Of a stretch of DNA of 64,000 nt, positions 18,075 to 26,137 are shown in pieces. The DNA is from Pedobacter frigidisoli (GTDB taxonomy: Bacteria > Bacteroidota > Bacteroidia > Sphingobacteriales > Sphingobacteriaceae): NCBI RefSeq assembly GCF_004331675.1, contig NZ_SJSN01000011.1, positions 1-64,000 on the forward strand, written 5' to 3'. The first letter of the stretch is position 1; each line of letters opens with the position of its first letter. Both the position numbers and the translations under genes were made by a program. Under the pieces are notes generated by a model. The model had not been told where the DNA came from, searched no databases, and worked only from the letters and a program-made list of their open reading frames with translations.

Positions 18075-19199
18075 CTATTTGGCTATAAACTTATAAAAAG
18101 GCACAAATTCCCGATGCCAAAACCATTCAGTATGCTTGCCATCTTCTTTCTCTAACAGCACTATATTTTTATTCTTGCCATCCGGATTCAAAATATCATA
18201 AACCTTTTTCATATCACGAACCATTGCCGCCCCTTCCTTATCTCCAGCAACAAAGAACACCTTGCTGTTTTTCAAGCTTGTTAATCTTGCCGTAACCTCA
18301 TCATAAATTTTCGGCGCTAACCAAAACGCTGGACTAAAAACTCCAGCCGAGCCAAATACTTTTGGGTATTCTGCAATGGCGTACATGGAAATTAATCCAC
18401 CCATAGAACTACCTGCAATCGACGTATTTTTGACATCTTTTAATGTTCTGTATCTTGAGTCGATATATGGTTTCAATGTTTCAACTAAAAATTGTACATA
18501 AGCTTTTCCCTCGCCTTTACCGTATTGACTGTCGTATGGATTATACTCTTTCAATCTGTCTTTTCCACCATGGTCAATTCCAACAATAATCATCTCTTTC
18601 GAACCCTCGCGAATCAAACTATCCATAACCGTGTCAACGGCCCATTCATCAGCTCGTGGCGGGTTTGCGTGAAATAAGTTCTGACCATCCTGCATATAAA
18701 TTACAGGATATTTCTTTTTCAATTTTGAATAATCCTTTGGTAAATAAATCCAAACCTGGCGATGTTTGTTCAATTGTGGCATAAAGAACGCAGAATCAAC
18801 AACATGAACATGGTCGCCGAAGTGATATTCTTCTTTTACTTGTTTAAAATTATCATTCCAATTTGCTACATCGATATTCATTGTGGTATCAACATTCAAA
18901 TTTATCGTTCTGTTTGCAATAGGTTTGCCATCAATTTTAGATTCTGCTTTATCCCAGCTTCCACGGGTAATTTTAAATTCTTGATTGCCTTGTGGTAAAT
19001 TCATCGAAATAAAATAAGTTAAGCTATCCTTTTGCTTCAAATTGAAAGTGTTATTGTTTGGATTCCAATCGTTGAAATTTCCAGATATAAATAAACTATC
19101 CGAAGTTTTCTTCGGAATATGAATTGTTAAATCAACTTTAATCTGGGCTGATAAAAAGAGGGGAAATATTAAGGCGATAAATAATAGTTTATTTGGCAT
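18075..19199 (-). CDS. Exported alpha/beta-hydrolase (enterochelin-esterase-like) with N-terminal Ig-like domain
   Basis: A 374-residue secreted protein: signal peptide (about 1-18), a CBM48/E-set-like beta domain (about 25-105, with FISGNFNDWNP) and a putative-esterase domain (about 130-372). The nucleophile elbow is GSSMGG; a His near the end (HTEWFWH) can complete the triad. Related proteins hydrolyse ester bonds in siderophores, xylan decorations or other substrates; none can be chosen here. Its start is two bases from the stop of the upstream GNAT gene, so the two are probably co-transcribed. Confidence 0.8.
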   Translation of the reverse strand: MPNKLLFIALIFPLFLSAQIKVDLTIHIPKKTSDSLFISGNFNDWNPNNNTFNLKQKDSLTYFISMNLPQGNQEFKITRGSWDKAESKIDGKPIANRTINLNVDTTMNIDVANWNDNFKQVKEEYHFGDHVHVVDSAFFMPQLNKHRQVWIYLPKDYSKLKKKYPVIYMQDGQNLFHANPPRADEWAVDTVMDSLIREGSKEMIIVGIDHGGKDRLKEYNPYDSQYGKGEGKAYVQFLVETLKPYIDSRYRTLKDVKNTSIAGSSMGGLISMYAIAEYPKVFGSAGVFSPAFWLAPKIYDEVTARLTSLKNSKVFFVAGDKEGAAMVRDMKKVYDILNPDGKNKNIVLLEKEDGKHTEWFWHREFVPFYKFIAK

Positions 19200-19200
19200 A

Positions 19201-19716
19201 TTATAAATTTAATTGATGCTTCCTGAAACTGAAAATCAACTCATCGAAATATTCATCATATTTAAAGATAGTTCCTTTTAATTCAGCTTCTAAAATAAAC
19301 CCGATTTTTTTTAATACCTGTTGCGATGCAAGGTTTACATGAGAAGTTCTTGCAAAAATGCGCTCAATGTCAAATGTCTCAAAGCCATACTTCAGCATTT
19401 CCTTTACCGCTAATGGAACAATTCCTTTGCCCCAAAAAGGCTCTGCAATCCAGTAACCCATTTCAGCACTCCTTGAATAAATATCTGACAGGGGATGAAC
19501 ACCAATTGAACCTACAACTTCATCATTAATAACAATGGCCTTGATTTGTAAGGGCCGGTGACTTAGCGCCAATTCGATAAAAGCTTCACCATCTTCATCC
19601 TGATATGGAAATGGAAACTTATTGGTGAGGTTTTTAGCGATGTTGAAATTGTTGGCATATTTCACCAAAGCATTAACATCGTTGAGGTGGAAAGGGCGTA
19701 AAGTAAATCGCATCAT
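19201..19716 (-). CDS. GNAT-family N-acetyltransferase (RimJ/RimL-like)
   Basis: A 171-residue acetyltransferase with the GNAT fold. The segment GYWIAEPFWGKGIVPLAVKEML includes the acetyl-CoA-binding motif A, and FARTSHVNLASQQVLKKIGF is the typical motif B region of the RimJ/RimL-like branch. Substrate is unknown; members acetylate protein N-termini, amino acids or small molecules. It precedes the esterase gene by one base on the same strand. Confidence 0.85.
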   Translation of the reverse strand: MMRFTLRPFHLNDVNALVKYANNFNIAKNLTNKFPFPYQDEDGEAFIELALSHRPLQIKAIVINDEVVGSIGVHPLSDIYSRSAEMGYWIAEPFWGKGIVPLAVKEMLKYGFETFDIERIFARTSHVNLASQQVLKKIGFILEAELKGTIFKYDEYFDELIFSFRKHQLNL

Positions 19717-19826
19717 TTTGATTTTAAATCTAATTTAAATAAAAACAGCTCGAAAGGGTTACAACCGATTATTTTTTTGATGGTAACATTTTTAATCTCA
19801 AATAGTCTTAAGTTAAATAATTCATA

Positions 19827-20456
19827 ATGCTGAAATTCAATTCTTTCGCGAAATCTTATGGGAGTCACCTAATCTTAAAAATTGATAATTTGACAATAGA
19901 GCGGGGCGTGTATTGGATAAAAGGCGCTAACGGTTCAGGTAAAAGTACTTTACTAAAATCAATTGCAGGTTTTTTTTCATTTAAAGGCAGTATTTTTTTG
20001 GATGAACTCAATTTAAAAAAAGATGGTGTTGCATATCGAAAGCTTGTAAATTTTGCTGATGCAGAGCCTGTTTACCCTGATTTTTTAACGGGATATGAAA
20101 TGATAAAACTTTTTGCTGCTGCCAAGGCTGCGGAAAGACACCAGGAGGAGAAATATATATCCGAAATGAATATGCAGGCCTATATTAACAATCCATTAGG
20201 CACTTACTCCAGTGGAATGTTAAAGAAACTATCATTAGTTCTTGCTTTCTTAGGTAAACCAAAATTAATTTTGCTTGATGAACCCTTAAATACAATTGAT
20301 GTAGAATCGCTGGAGGTGCTATATAAATGGATTGAAGAAAAACACCTTGCAGATAATACAAGTTTCTTTCTCTCTTCACATCAGCAAGTTGATGTTAAAA
20401 GGATATTATTTAAAGTGGCGTTGCTTCAGGATAATAGCTTAAAAATTGAAATGTAA
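19827..20456 (+). CDS. ABC transporter ATP-binding protein
   Basis: A 209-residue ABC ATPase with Walker A GANGSGKST, a signature region TYSSGMLKKLSL, Walker B LILLDEP and an H-loop in FLSSHQ. The short length fits ABC-2-type export systems. Its stop codon shares one base with the next start, so it is translationally coupled to a polytopic membrane protein that would be its permease. No substrate is indicated: no peptide precursor, accessory or peptidase gene lies nearby. Confidence 0.85.
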   Translation: MLKFNSFAKSYGSHLILKIDNLTIERGVYWIKGANGSGKSTLLKSIAGFFSFKGSIFLDELNLKKDGVAYRKLVNFADAEPVYPDFLTGYEMIKLFAAAKAAERHQEEKYISEMNMQAYINNPLGTYSSGMLKKLSLVLAFLGKPKLILLDEPLNTIDVESLEVLYKWIEEKHLADNTSFFLSSHQQVDVKRILFKVALLQDNSLKIEM

Positions 20457-21565
20457 TGAATTCTGCTCTAAATTCTATTTTAAGAAAGATTTTTGTTTTT
20501 GGTTTTTACCGCTCGCATGCAGGTATGCTTGCTTTCATCTTTATCATGCTTATAAGCTATTGTTTTTTTATCAATACTTTAGGTACTGTACGATCAGAGG
20601 AGATTGATTTTTGGCAATTCTTTTTTACAATAGGTTTGGTTAGCAATCCACTCATAATGATATGCTACTTGCTCATCTGCCTAATATATACCTATAAAAG
20701 CTGGCAGTATTTTATTTTTCAATTTACCCAACCTAATCATCAGTTTTTATATTATAGTGTAAATACTTATAGTAAAAACATTCAGTTAAAAAGTTGGTTT
20801 TTGGTTCAGTTACAAGTATTTACTCCAATTTTGATTTATACTATTTATGCTGCAGTAATAGGGCTAATATTTCATTATTATTTAATTTCCGCTTGCATTT
20901 TACTCTTCGTTTTTTTATTAGCTTATGTTAGTGCAGTACTGTATGTGTATCAAATTAATAAGTTATATAGTGTAGATGAAAAGCCACTTACTGTACTACT
21001 GTTTAAGAGAATCAGTAAACCTATTTTTCTACTTTATACTTTGATGATTTTTAATCAAGCAAAACTGGGTTATCTGTTAACTAAAGCTTTATCATGGGTG
21101 TTAATCTGGAGTGTATTTTTTTTGTTTATCGATTTGCAGAATGATTTGCGTTTGCTACTTTTGATCTCTTCGTTTATTGCAATATCTCATGCATTTTTAA
21201 TTTATCGGGAGAGAGATTTTAATGATACGAGCTTAAATTTCCTTAAAAATTTTCCATACTCGTATTTTAAATTATTTTTTGGCTTTTGTTTAAATTATAT
21301 TGTTATTCTTTTGCCAGAGATTTTCTGGCTAATAACCAAATTCGGCATTGAAAAATCTGGGATACTTATTCTGTTCATATTGGCTGCAATGCTATTATTT
21401 AGGAGTATTCTCTATTTAGGAATGCGTATAAAAGGTTTTTTGATAACCATTTTCTTTTTACTAAGCATATTCTATATCATTATTTTATTTGGATATGGAT
21501 GGAGTTTAATACCAATGAATTTTGGTTTGGCTTTCATAATTTTTAGGAAAAACTATTTTCATTAA
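20456..21565 (+). CDS. Polytopic membrane protein, probable permease of the adjacent ABC ATPase
   Basis: A 369-residue very hydrophobic protein with roughly ten predicted membrane segments and few charged loops. No sequence motif was recognised. Overlap with the upstream ATPase gene is the main reason to see it as the membrane part of an ABC exporter. Codon usage is AT-rich, somewhat more than in surrounding genes. Function otherwise unknown. Confidence 0.6.
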   Translation: MNSALNSILRKIFVFGFYRSHAGMLAFIFIMLISYCFFINTLGTVRSEEIDFWQFFFTIGLVSNPLIMICYLLICLIYTYKSWQYFIFQFTQPNHQFLYYSVNTYSKNIQLKSWFLVQLQVFTPILIYTIYAAVIGLIFHYYLISACILLFVFLLAYVSAVLYVYQINKLYSVDEKPLTVLLFKRISKPIFLLYTLMIFNQAKLGYLLTKALSWVLIWSVFFLFIDLQNDLRLLLLISSFIAISHAFLIYRERDFNDTSLNFLKNFPYSYFKLFFGFCLNYIVILLPEIFWLITKFGIEKSGILILFILAAMLLFRSILYLGMRIKGFLITIFFLLSIFYIIILFGYGWSLIPMNFGLAFIIFRKNYFH

Positions 21566-21567
21566 GA

Positions 21568-22134
21568 TTGTTCATTAATGCAATAACGGTGATAAGGTGT
21601 TTAACATCGCCAGCTACAAAAGCATTGGTGGTTTTTACCATCGTTCAGGTTTCTTTATTGTTAATTTTTAACTTTACGGGAAGACTATCTTTGGCCAAAA
21701 TTTTTGGTGTAAGTGCCATTCAATGTTTAATGTTAGGCATTACCCTAAAAGTTTTCTGCACCATTGTTTTGGAGGCAATTTATTTACAAACTGAGGCTTA
21801 TCAATCAAGCAGGTTTTCCGATTTTATCAACTATAAAGAATTGCAACATCGCTTGCAGCGCTATTTATGGGTAATTGCTTCAGTTGTTTTCTTCATCTCT
21901 TTTGTGAGGAATATTACCCTTTACGATTTACTGGTAATCTCTGCATCAGATTTCATTTATGCAATTAGGAGCATTGGCAGCTATGATTTTGGAGAGTATG
22001 CAATTGGCATCAGAACTTTAATCTGGGTTGCCGATTTATCAATTGCAGGCGAAGTACGAACCGAAGCCATGATTGATGTGAAAAGTGCGCTAAGTGGAGC
22101 AGGAATTAATCTGCAGGTTAGGCCTTTGAGTTAA
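21568..22134 (+). pseudogene. Probable MscS-type mechanosensitive channel gene with internal deletion
   Basis: The 188-residue frame has membrane segments at its N-terminal side (about 18-38, 45-70, 100-120) and a C-terminal piece (IRTLIWVADLSIAGEVRTEAMIDV..GAGI) that resembles the very end of MscS-family channels. The pore helix and the beta domain that should lie between are absent: sequence passes from SIGSYDF straight to the tail near residue 150. The only start is TTG at 21568, three bases after the upstream stop, with no ATG upstream in frame. I read it as a remnant lacking the channel core; alternatively a small unrelated membrane protein. Based on family memory, moderate confidence. 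Confidence 0.5.
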
Positions 22135-22158
22135 ATAAAGTTTTTAAATAGGATTTGG

Positions 22159-22226
22159 GCGTTTTAACACGCTGTACACTGTATCTCCGAAGAAAAATCG
22201 GAGGATGCCGCTTCCATCGTAAACGC
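22159..22226 (+). repeat. Framed hairpin element, variant copy F
   Basis: Outer arms GCGTTT (22159-22164) and AAACGC (22221-22226) enclose a 6-bp hairpin (22185-22190 with 22198-22203, loop AGAAAAA) followed by GATGCCGCTTCCATCG. Loop and inner flank match the AGTCCCGC-type copies, while the outer ends differ. Confidence 0.6.
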
Positions 22227-22260
22227 AAACAGAATCTTAGCATATTTGTTCAAGCGAAAA

Positions 22261-22620
22261 TCAAATATTAGCAAACACAAAGTTTAATCTTGCCAATTCT
22301 GTTTTTACTTGGTTCATGCCAATCAAACCTCCAGAAAAGCCACTAGTTTGTTGAAAAATATTTACCATAAGCTCGTTTTCACCACTCGGTGTCATGGTTA
22401 CACTAAATTTGTAATAAGTAACAAAGGCTCCAAGTAAAAGGCGTTTGATTCTACTTCCCTTTTCCAGAATTAAATTACCAAATCCTTGATCTATAACTTT
22501 GTAGCCTTGACGTCCCAAATGATAAACAATCGTTTTGGTCATTTCTTCAACTGAAACATTTCCGTATAAATTTGAAATCAAACCATCTACAGTTTGAAGA
22601 TTTTTAATAAAATATGGCAT
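22261..22620 (-). CDS. Hypothetical protein
   Basis: A 119-residue protein I do not recognise. It has no signal peptide; a moderately hydrophobic stretch around residues 58-75 (RIKRLLLGAFVTYYKFSVTM) and a Gly-rich segment near 95-102 (SGFSGGLIG) are the only notable features. It lies 11 bases downstream of the PBP4-type peptidase gene on the same strand and may be co-transcribed with it. Confidence 0.55.
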   Translation of the reverse strand: MPYFIKNLQTVDGLISNLYGNVSVEEMTKTIVYHLGRQGYKVIDQGFGNLILEKGSRIKRLLLGAFVTYYKFSVTMTPSGENELMVNIFQQTSGFSGGLIGMNQVKTELARLNFVFANI

Positions 22621-22631
22621 AATTTAAATAG

Positions 22632-24041
22632 TTATTTAAGTTCATCTAACACCTTAAATAGCTTTTTGTTTATTCCGCTGCCGCTATAATTATTAATATT
22701 GATAACAATTACATATTTATTCCCTGCCGAATCAGTGTGATAACCTGCAAAAGCAGAAACATCGTTTATGGTGCCGCTTTTTATCTTCATTCCATTATAT
22801 TCAGGTAATGCTTTATAATAATCGGCAAACCAGTTTTCCTTTTGTACTTGAAACAAAATATTGGCCATAGCCGAAGTTGTAATTCTATCGCCGGGCGAAA
22901 GTCCGCTTCCATCAATAATGTTCAAGGCTGATTTGTCAATTCCTTTAGCTGCCCAAAAATCTATTTCAGTTTCGGCACCTTTTGAAGTTGTAGCTGGTTT
23001 CCCAGATTTTAACGCAATAGTTTTTAGCAGGGTTTCGCCATATAAATTGATGCTCTTTTTTAAAAACCAATAAGTTATTTCACTTAAGGGAGGAGAACTG
23101 ATGGTGCTTATTTTTTGAGTAACTGTAGGAATTGGTTGATTGTTTAATGCCATTAATCTGGTTGTAGTAACTTGGAGATTGGTTTGAATACCTAATCTTT
23201 TTAAAGTATCCTGTAAACGATAGGCACAATCAAAAGCAGGATCGGGGAGTGCAACAGAAATACCCGTTTTACTAATTCCCATTCCCCAACTTCCTCGCAG
23301 ATACGCAACATTGCTATAGGGTGGAAGAAAGGCATAACTTCTGTCGCCAGTTCCAGAACTTCCTGTTTTAAGTTCATTCACAATTTGCACATAAGGGGTT
23401 TCTGGAACGGTTTTTACAATTTTCACGCCATCAGCTGTGCTAGAACCCGGACGTAAATGAATATCGAATTGATTTTCCCGCCAAGCTAAGCCCGAGGTTC
23501 CGGCACCGTAATAGTTCCCAATATCCTGCCAAACCCAGCCTTCTGGCGTTGTTTGTGTTCCGAAAATTCTATCATCGCCAATTATAGTGCCCTCAATTTT
23601 TTTAATTCCTGCTGATTTTATAGCCGCAACCCACTGCGTTAAAACTGCATTTTCTTTGTTTTGATACCGCCAGGAACCCAATGTCGGATCGCCGCTTCCC
23701 ATAATGATGAGATTTCCTTTCAAGGTTCCGTCGCCTGTAATAGTTCCTGTATAAGCTAGCGTAGTTTGAAATCGAAAATCCTTGCCCAAAATGCTAAATG
23801 CAGTTGCGGCAGTAATGGTTTTTAAGGTAGAAGCGGTAGCTAAACCAATTTGCTCATTTTTCGCAAATAGCGTTTTGCCAGTATTGGCATCCAAAATGCA
23901 AAGCGATGTAATGGCATGTTTTGCCTGTTCATCATTTAATAGATTGTTAAACGCTTTTTCGAGGTTTTGGATTCTGGTTTGAGCATTAACAATATTTGAA
24001 ACAATGATTAGAACGAATAGGGAAAATATTTTTGAACGCAT
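22632..24041 (-). CDS. dacB: D-alanyl-D-alanine carboxypeptidase/endopeptidase, PBP4 type
   Basis: A 469-residue periplasmic serine peptidase of the S13 family that trims or cleaves D-Ala bonds in peptidoglycan. A signal peptide covers about residues 1-20. The three penicillin-binding motifs are visible: SxxK as STLK in ATASTLKTITA, SxN as SIN in KKSINLYGE, and KSGT near the C-terminus. SGLSPGDR is another S13 landmark. A possible -7 box lies 25 bases upstream. A small hypothetical gene follows closely on the same strand. Confidence 0.92.
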   Translation of the reverse strand: MRSKIFSLFVLIIVSNIVNAQTRIQNLEKAFNNLLNDEQAKHAITSLCILDANTGKTLFAKNEQIGLATASTLKTITAATAFSILGKDFRFQTTLAYTGTITGDGTLKGNLIIMGSGDPTLGSWRYQNKENAVLTQWVAAIKSAGIKKIEGTIIGDDRIFGTQTTPEGWVWQDIGNYYGAGTSGLAWRENQFDIHLRPGSSTADGVKIVKTVPETPYVQIVNELKTGSSGTGDRSYAFLPPYSNVAYLRGSWGMGISKTGISVALPDPAFDCAYRLQDTLKRLGIQTNLQVTTTRLMALNNQPIPTVTQKISTISSPPLSEITYWFLKKSINLYGETLLKTIALKSGKPATTSKGAETEIDFWAAKGIDKSALNIIDGSGLSPGDRITTSAMANILFQVQKENWFADYYKALPEYNGMKIKSGTINDVSAFAGYHTDSAGNKYVIVININNYSGSGINKKLFKVLDELK

Positions 24042-24065
24042 AGATTTTTATCTCTTGATGATAAA

Positions 24066-24073
24066 CAAAGATA
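24066..24073 (-). promoter_or_regulatory. Predicted -7 box of dacB
   Basis: The minus strand reads TATCTTTG, matching TAnnTTTG, 25 bases upstream of the dacB start. A TTG (24096-24098) is 22 bases further upstream, slightly beyond ideal spacing. Confidence 0.45.
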
Positions 24074-24125
24074 AAATTATTTGAAAACCCATACCCAATA
24101 ATAAATAGATATAGCTATTTTATTT

Positions 24126-24268
24126 GGAAAGCGAAACCTGTGCTTCTTGGGTTTCGATAGTCCCGCCTTTTGCTAAATCCTGATAGAAAACCTGTGCAAC
24201 AGGCAAGCATACCTGATAATAAATAAAGACAGATGCTTAAATCAGGATACCGCTGCCAGTCGGGTTTA
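24126..24268 (+). repeat. Framed hairpin element, long copy C
   Basis: Starts TTGGAAAGCGAAACCTGTGC, then GTCCCGC (24160-24166). An 8-bp outer core stem (24177-24184 with 24241-24248) encloses smaller hairpins (24191-24203 and 24206-24210 with 24233-24237). It ends CCGCTGCCAGTCGGGTT at about 24268. Confidence 0.65.
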
Positions 24269-24301
24269 TTTATGCAGTTTGAAGTTGTATCTAAGCCACC
24301 T

Positions 24302-24349
24302 AAACCCGATCAAAGCGAGATGCCAATTCTTCATTGGCAGAAGCGGGAG
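24302..24349 (-). repeat. Framed hairpin element, copy C2 (reverse)
   Basis: On the minus strand: CTCCCGC, a 7-bp hairpin (24321-24327 with 24333-24339, loop GAAGA), and an ATCGGGTTT end (24302-24310). It is tail-to-tail with copy C. Confidence 0.6.
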
Positions 24350-24433
24350 CGGGGCGGGTATAACCTAAAAGCTACTCAAACTGCTTTCTCAAAAAAAAGA
24401 TTATTGATTAAAGAGAAACCGTTTGTGTAAGCA

Positions 24434-25036
24434 TTATCCATTAAAAAGTTTATTGCGTTTAATCTCTTTACCTTGCCTTAGTTTAACTGCATGATAAATT
24501 GTTGGAACATCGTTTGTCCACTTTTTAAGAACAAGTGTAATGGCTATAATCTCCAACCTAGTTGCTAAGCCAACCCACAAGCAAAGCTCGAATAGGACCA
24601 AAGATTTACAGTGAACCATGATTTCTACTAGCGTAGCAAATAAAATTAGCGTCCATATTTTTGCCCCGATAGAATGAGTGGCAATTTCTTTTTTAAACTT
24701 TAGATAACTAACAAAATAAATGAGCACTTCGGCACCAATAAGCACCGCTAGCTTCATTAGGTTTGCCTTAAAAAAATCGGGACATTGAATATAGGTGGCA
24801 ACAGTTACGGATATGAAAAAAACCTGGTCAATGCTTGAATCTAGGCGCCTTAATATCTCTGAGGAAATATTTAACCTTCTTGCTATTATTCCATCGAAAA
24901 CATCGGTTAACAAGCCAATCGACAATAGTGTAATTGCCCAAAACGAATAATGATTTGCATCGATTACACTTAGCAAAATAATTCCAAAACCAATAAGTAA
25001 CCTAGAATAAATTAAGGCGATTGGAATATTTTTCAT
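24434..25036 (-). CDS. CDP-alcohol phosphatidyltransferase family protein with atypical motif
   Basis: A 200-residue membrane enzyme with about five or six membrane segments. Its CDP-alcohol phosphotransferase signature DVFDGIIARR..RRLDSSID keeps all four metal-binding Asp residues, the DG and the AR, but has Leu where the family normally has the conserved Gly. Family members join a CDP-linked lipid to glycerol phosphate, inositol phosphate or similar. The substitution and lack of lipid-gene neighbours leave the substrate unknown. It lies downstream of the asd terminator on the same strand. Confidence 0.75.
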   Translation of the reverse strand: MKNIPIALIYSRLLIGFGIILLSVIDANHYSFWAITLLSIGLLTDVFDGIIARRLNISSEILRRLDSSIDQVFFISVTVATYIQCPDFFKANLMKLAVLIGAEVLIYFVSYLKFKKEIATHSIGAKIWTLILFATLVEIMVHCKSLVLFELCLWVGLATRLEIIAITLVLKKWTNDVPTIYHAVKLRQGKEIKRNKLFNG

Positions 25037-25048
25037 AATTGGAGCGCA

Positions 25049-25084
25049 TAAAAAAACCTGTGAGTTTTGAGATTCACAGGTTTT
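25049..25084 (-). terminator. Intrinsic terminator of asd
   Basis: An 11-bp perfect stem (25053-25063 with 25074-25084), 10-base loop, followed on the minus strand by a T run. Confidence 0.85.
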
Positions 25085-25098
25085 AATTTTTATTTCTC

Positions 25099-26088
25099 TT
25101 AAACTAATTCTTTCTGAATTAAGTATTCTGCAATTTGAACCGCATTAGTTGCGGCGCCCTTACGCAAATTATCGGCTACAATCCAAAGGTTTAGCGCTCT
25201 TGCATGTGATTCATCTCTACGAATTCGACCAACAAAAACCTCATCTTTTTCATGTGCGTCTTTCGGCATTGGATATTTAAGGTTCGCAACATCATCTACA
25301 ACGATAATTCCTGGCGCCTTTTCTAAAATGCTACGAACTTCGGCTAAATCGAAATCGTTTTCAAACTCGATATTAACCGATTCTGAGTGGCCACCCATCA
25401 CAGGAATACGAACAGTAGTTGCGGTAACCTTAATGCTGTTATCACTCATGATTTTATTGGTTTCATTAACCATTTTCATCTCCTCTTTAGTATATCCGTT
25501 TTCCATAAAAACATCGATATGAGGAAGAACATTAAGATCAATTTCATAAGGATAAGCTTTAGGGCCATCAATACCTTTACGCTCGTTCATCAACTGCTCT
25601 ACAGCCTTAACACCTGTTCCGGTAACCGATTGATACGTAGAAACCACCACACGTTTAATTTTATATTTATCGTGCAAAGGTTTTAAAACCACCACCATTT
25701 GAATGGTAGAACAGTTTGGGTTTGCAATAATTTTATTATCAATAGAAAGTTCGTGAGCATTTACTTCCGGAACGATTAGCTTAACATTAGGATCCATTCT
25801 CCACGCAGAAGAGTTATCGATAACCGTTGTTCCGGCTTCTTTGAAACGTGGTGCATGCTCTAATGAAGTATTTCCACCAGCAGAAAACAAAGCGATGTCT
25901 GGTCTCATGCCAATTGCAGTATCCATGCTAACGATTGGGAACTTCTTACCCTTAAAAGTAATTTCCTTACCAACACTCTTTTCTGATGCCACGGGAATTA
26001 ACTCTGTTAAAGGGAAATTTCTTTCCTCCAATACTTTTAACATTACGGTACCAACCAAACCGGTTGCACCTACAACTGCTACTTTCAT
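25099..26088 (-). CDS. asd: Aspartate-semialdehyde dehydrogenase
   Basis: A 329-residue cytosolic enzyme of lysine, threonine and methionine biosynthesis; it reduces aspartyl phosphate to aspartate semialdehyde with NADPH. Visible are the Rossmann motif GATGLVG at residues 7-13, the active-site cysteine in NPNCSTIQ and the catalytic His in GGHSESV. Length is typical. It ends in a strong terminator and is apparently monocistronic. Confidence 0.96.
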   Translation of the reverse strand: MKVAVVGATGLVGTVMLKVLEERNFPLTELIPVASEKSVGKEITFKGKKFPIVSMDTAIGMRPDIALFSAGGNTSLEHAPRFKEAGTTVIDNSSAWRMDPNVKLIVPEVNAHELSIDNKIIANPNCSTIQMVVVLKPLHDKYKIKRVVVSTYQSVTGTGVKAVEQLMNERKGIDGPKAYPYEIDLNVLPHIDVFMENGYTKEEMKMVNETNKIMSDNSIKVTATTVRIPVMGGHSESVNIEFENDFDLAEVRSILEKAPGIIVVDDVANLKYPMPKDAHEKDEVFVGRIRRDESHARALNLWIVADNLRKGAATNAVQIAEYLIQKELV

Positions 26089-26137
26089 TTTAAATTTTAA
26101 TTATTATATTTATTAAACATTTGATATAAGCCCAAAT

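Noticed and set aside
24233..24430. A 65-codon plus-strand open frame in the dacB to CDP-alcohol-transferase gap
   Set aside because: It is made of the framed repeat elements C and C2 and has no recognisable protein features.
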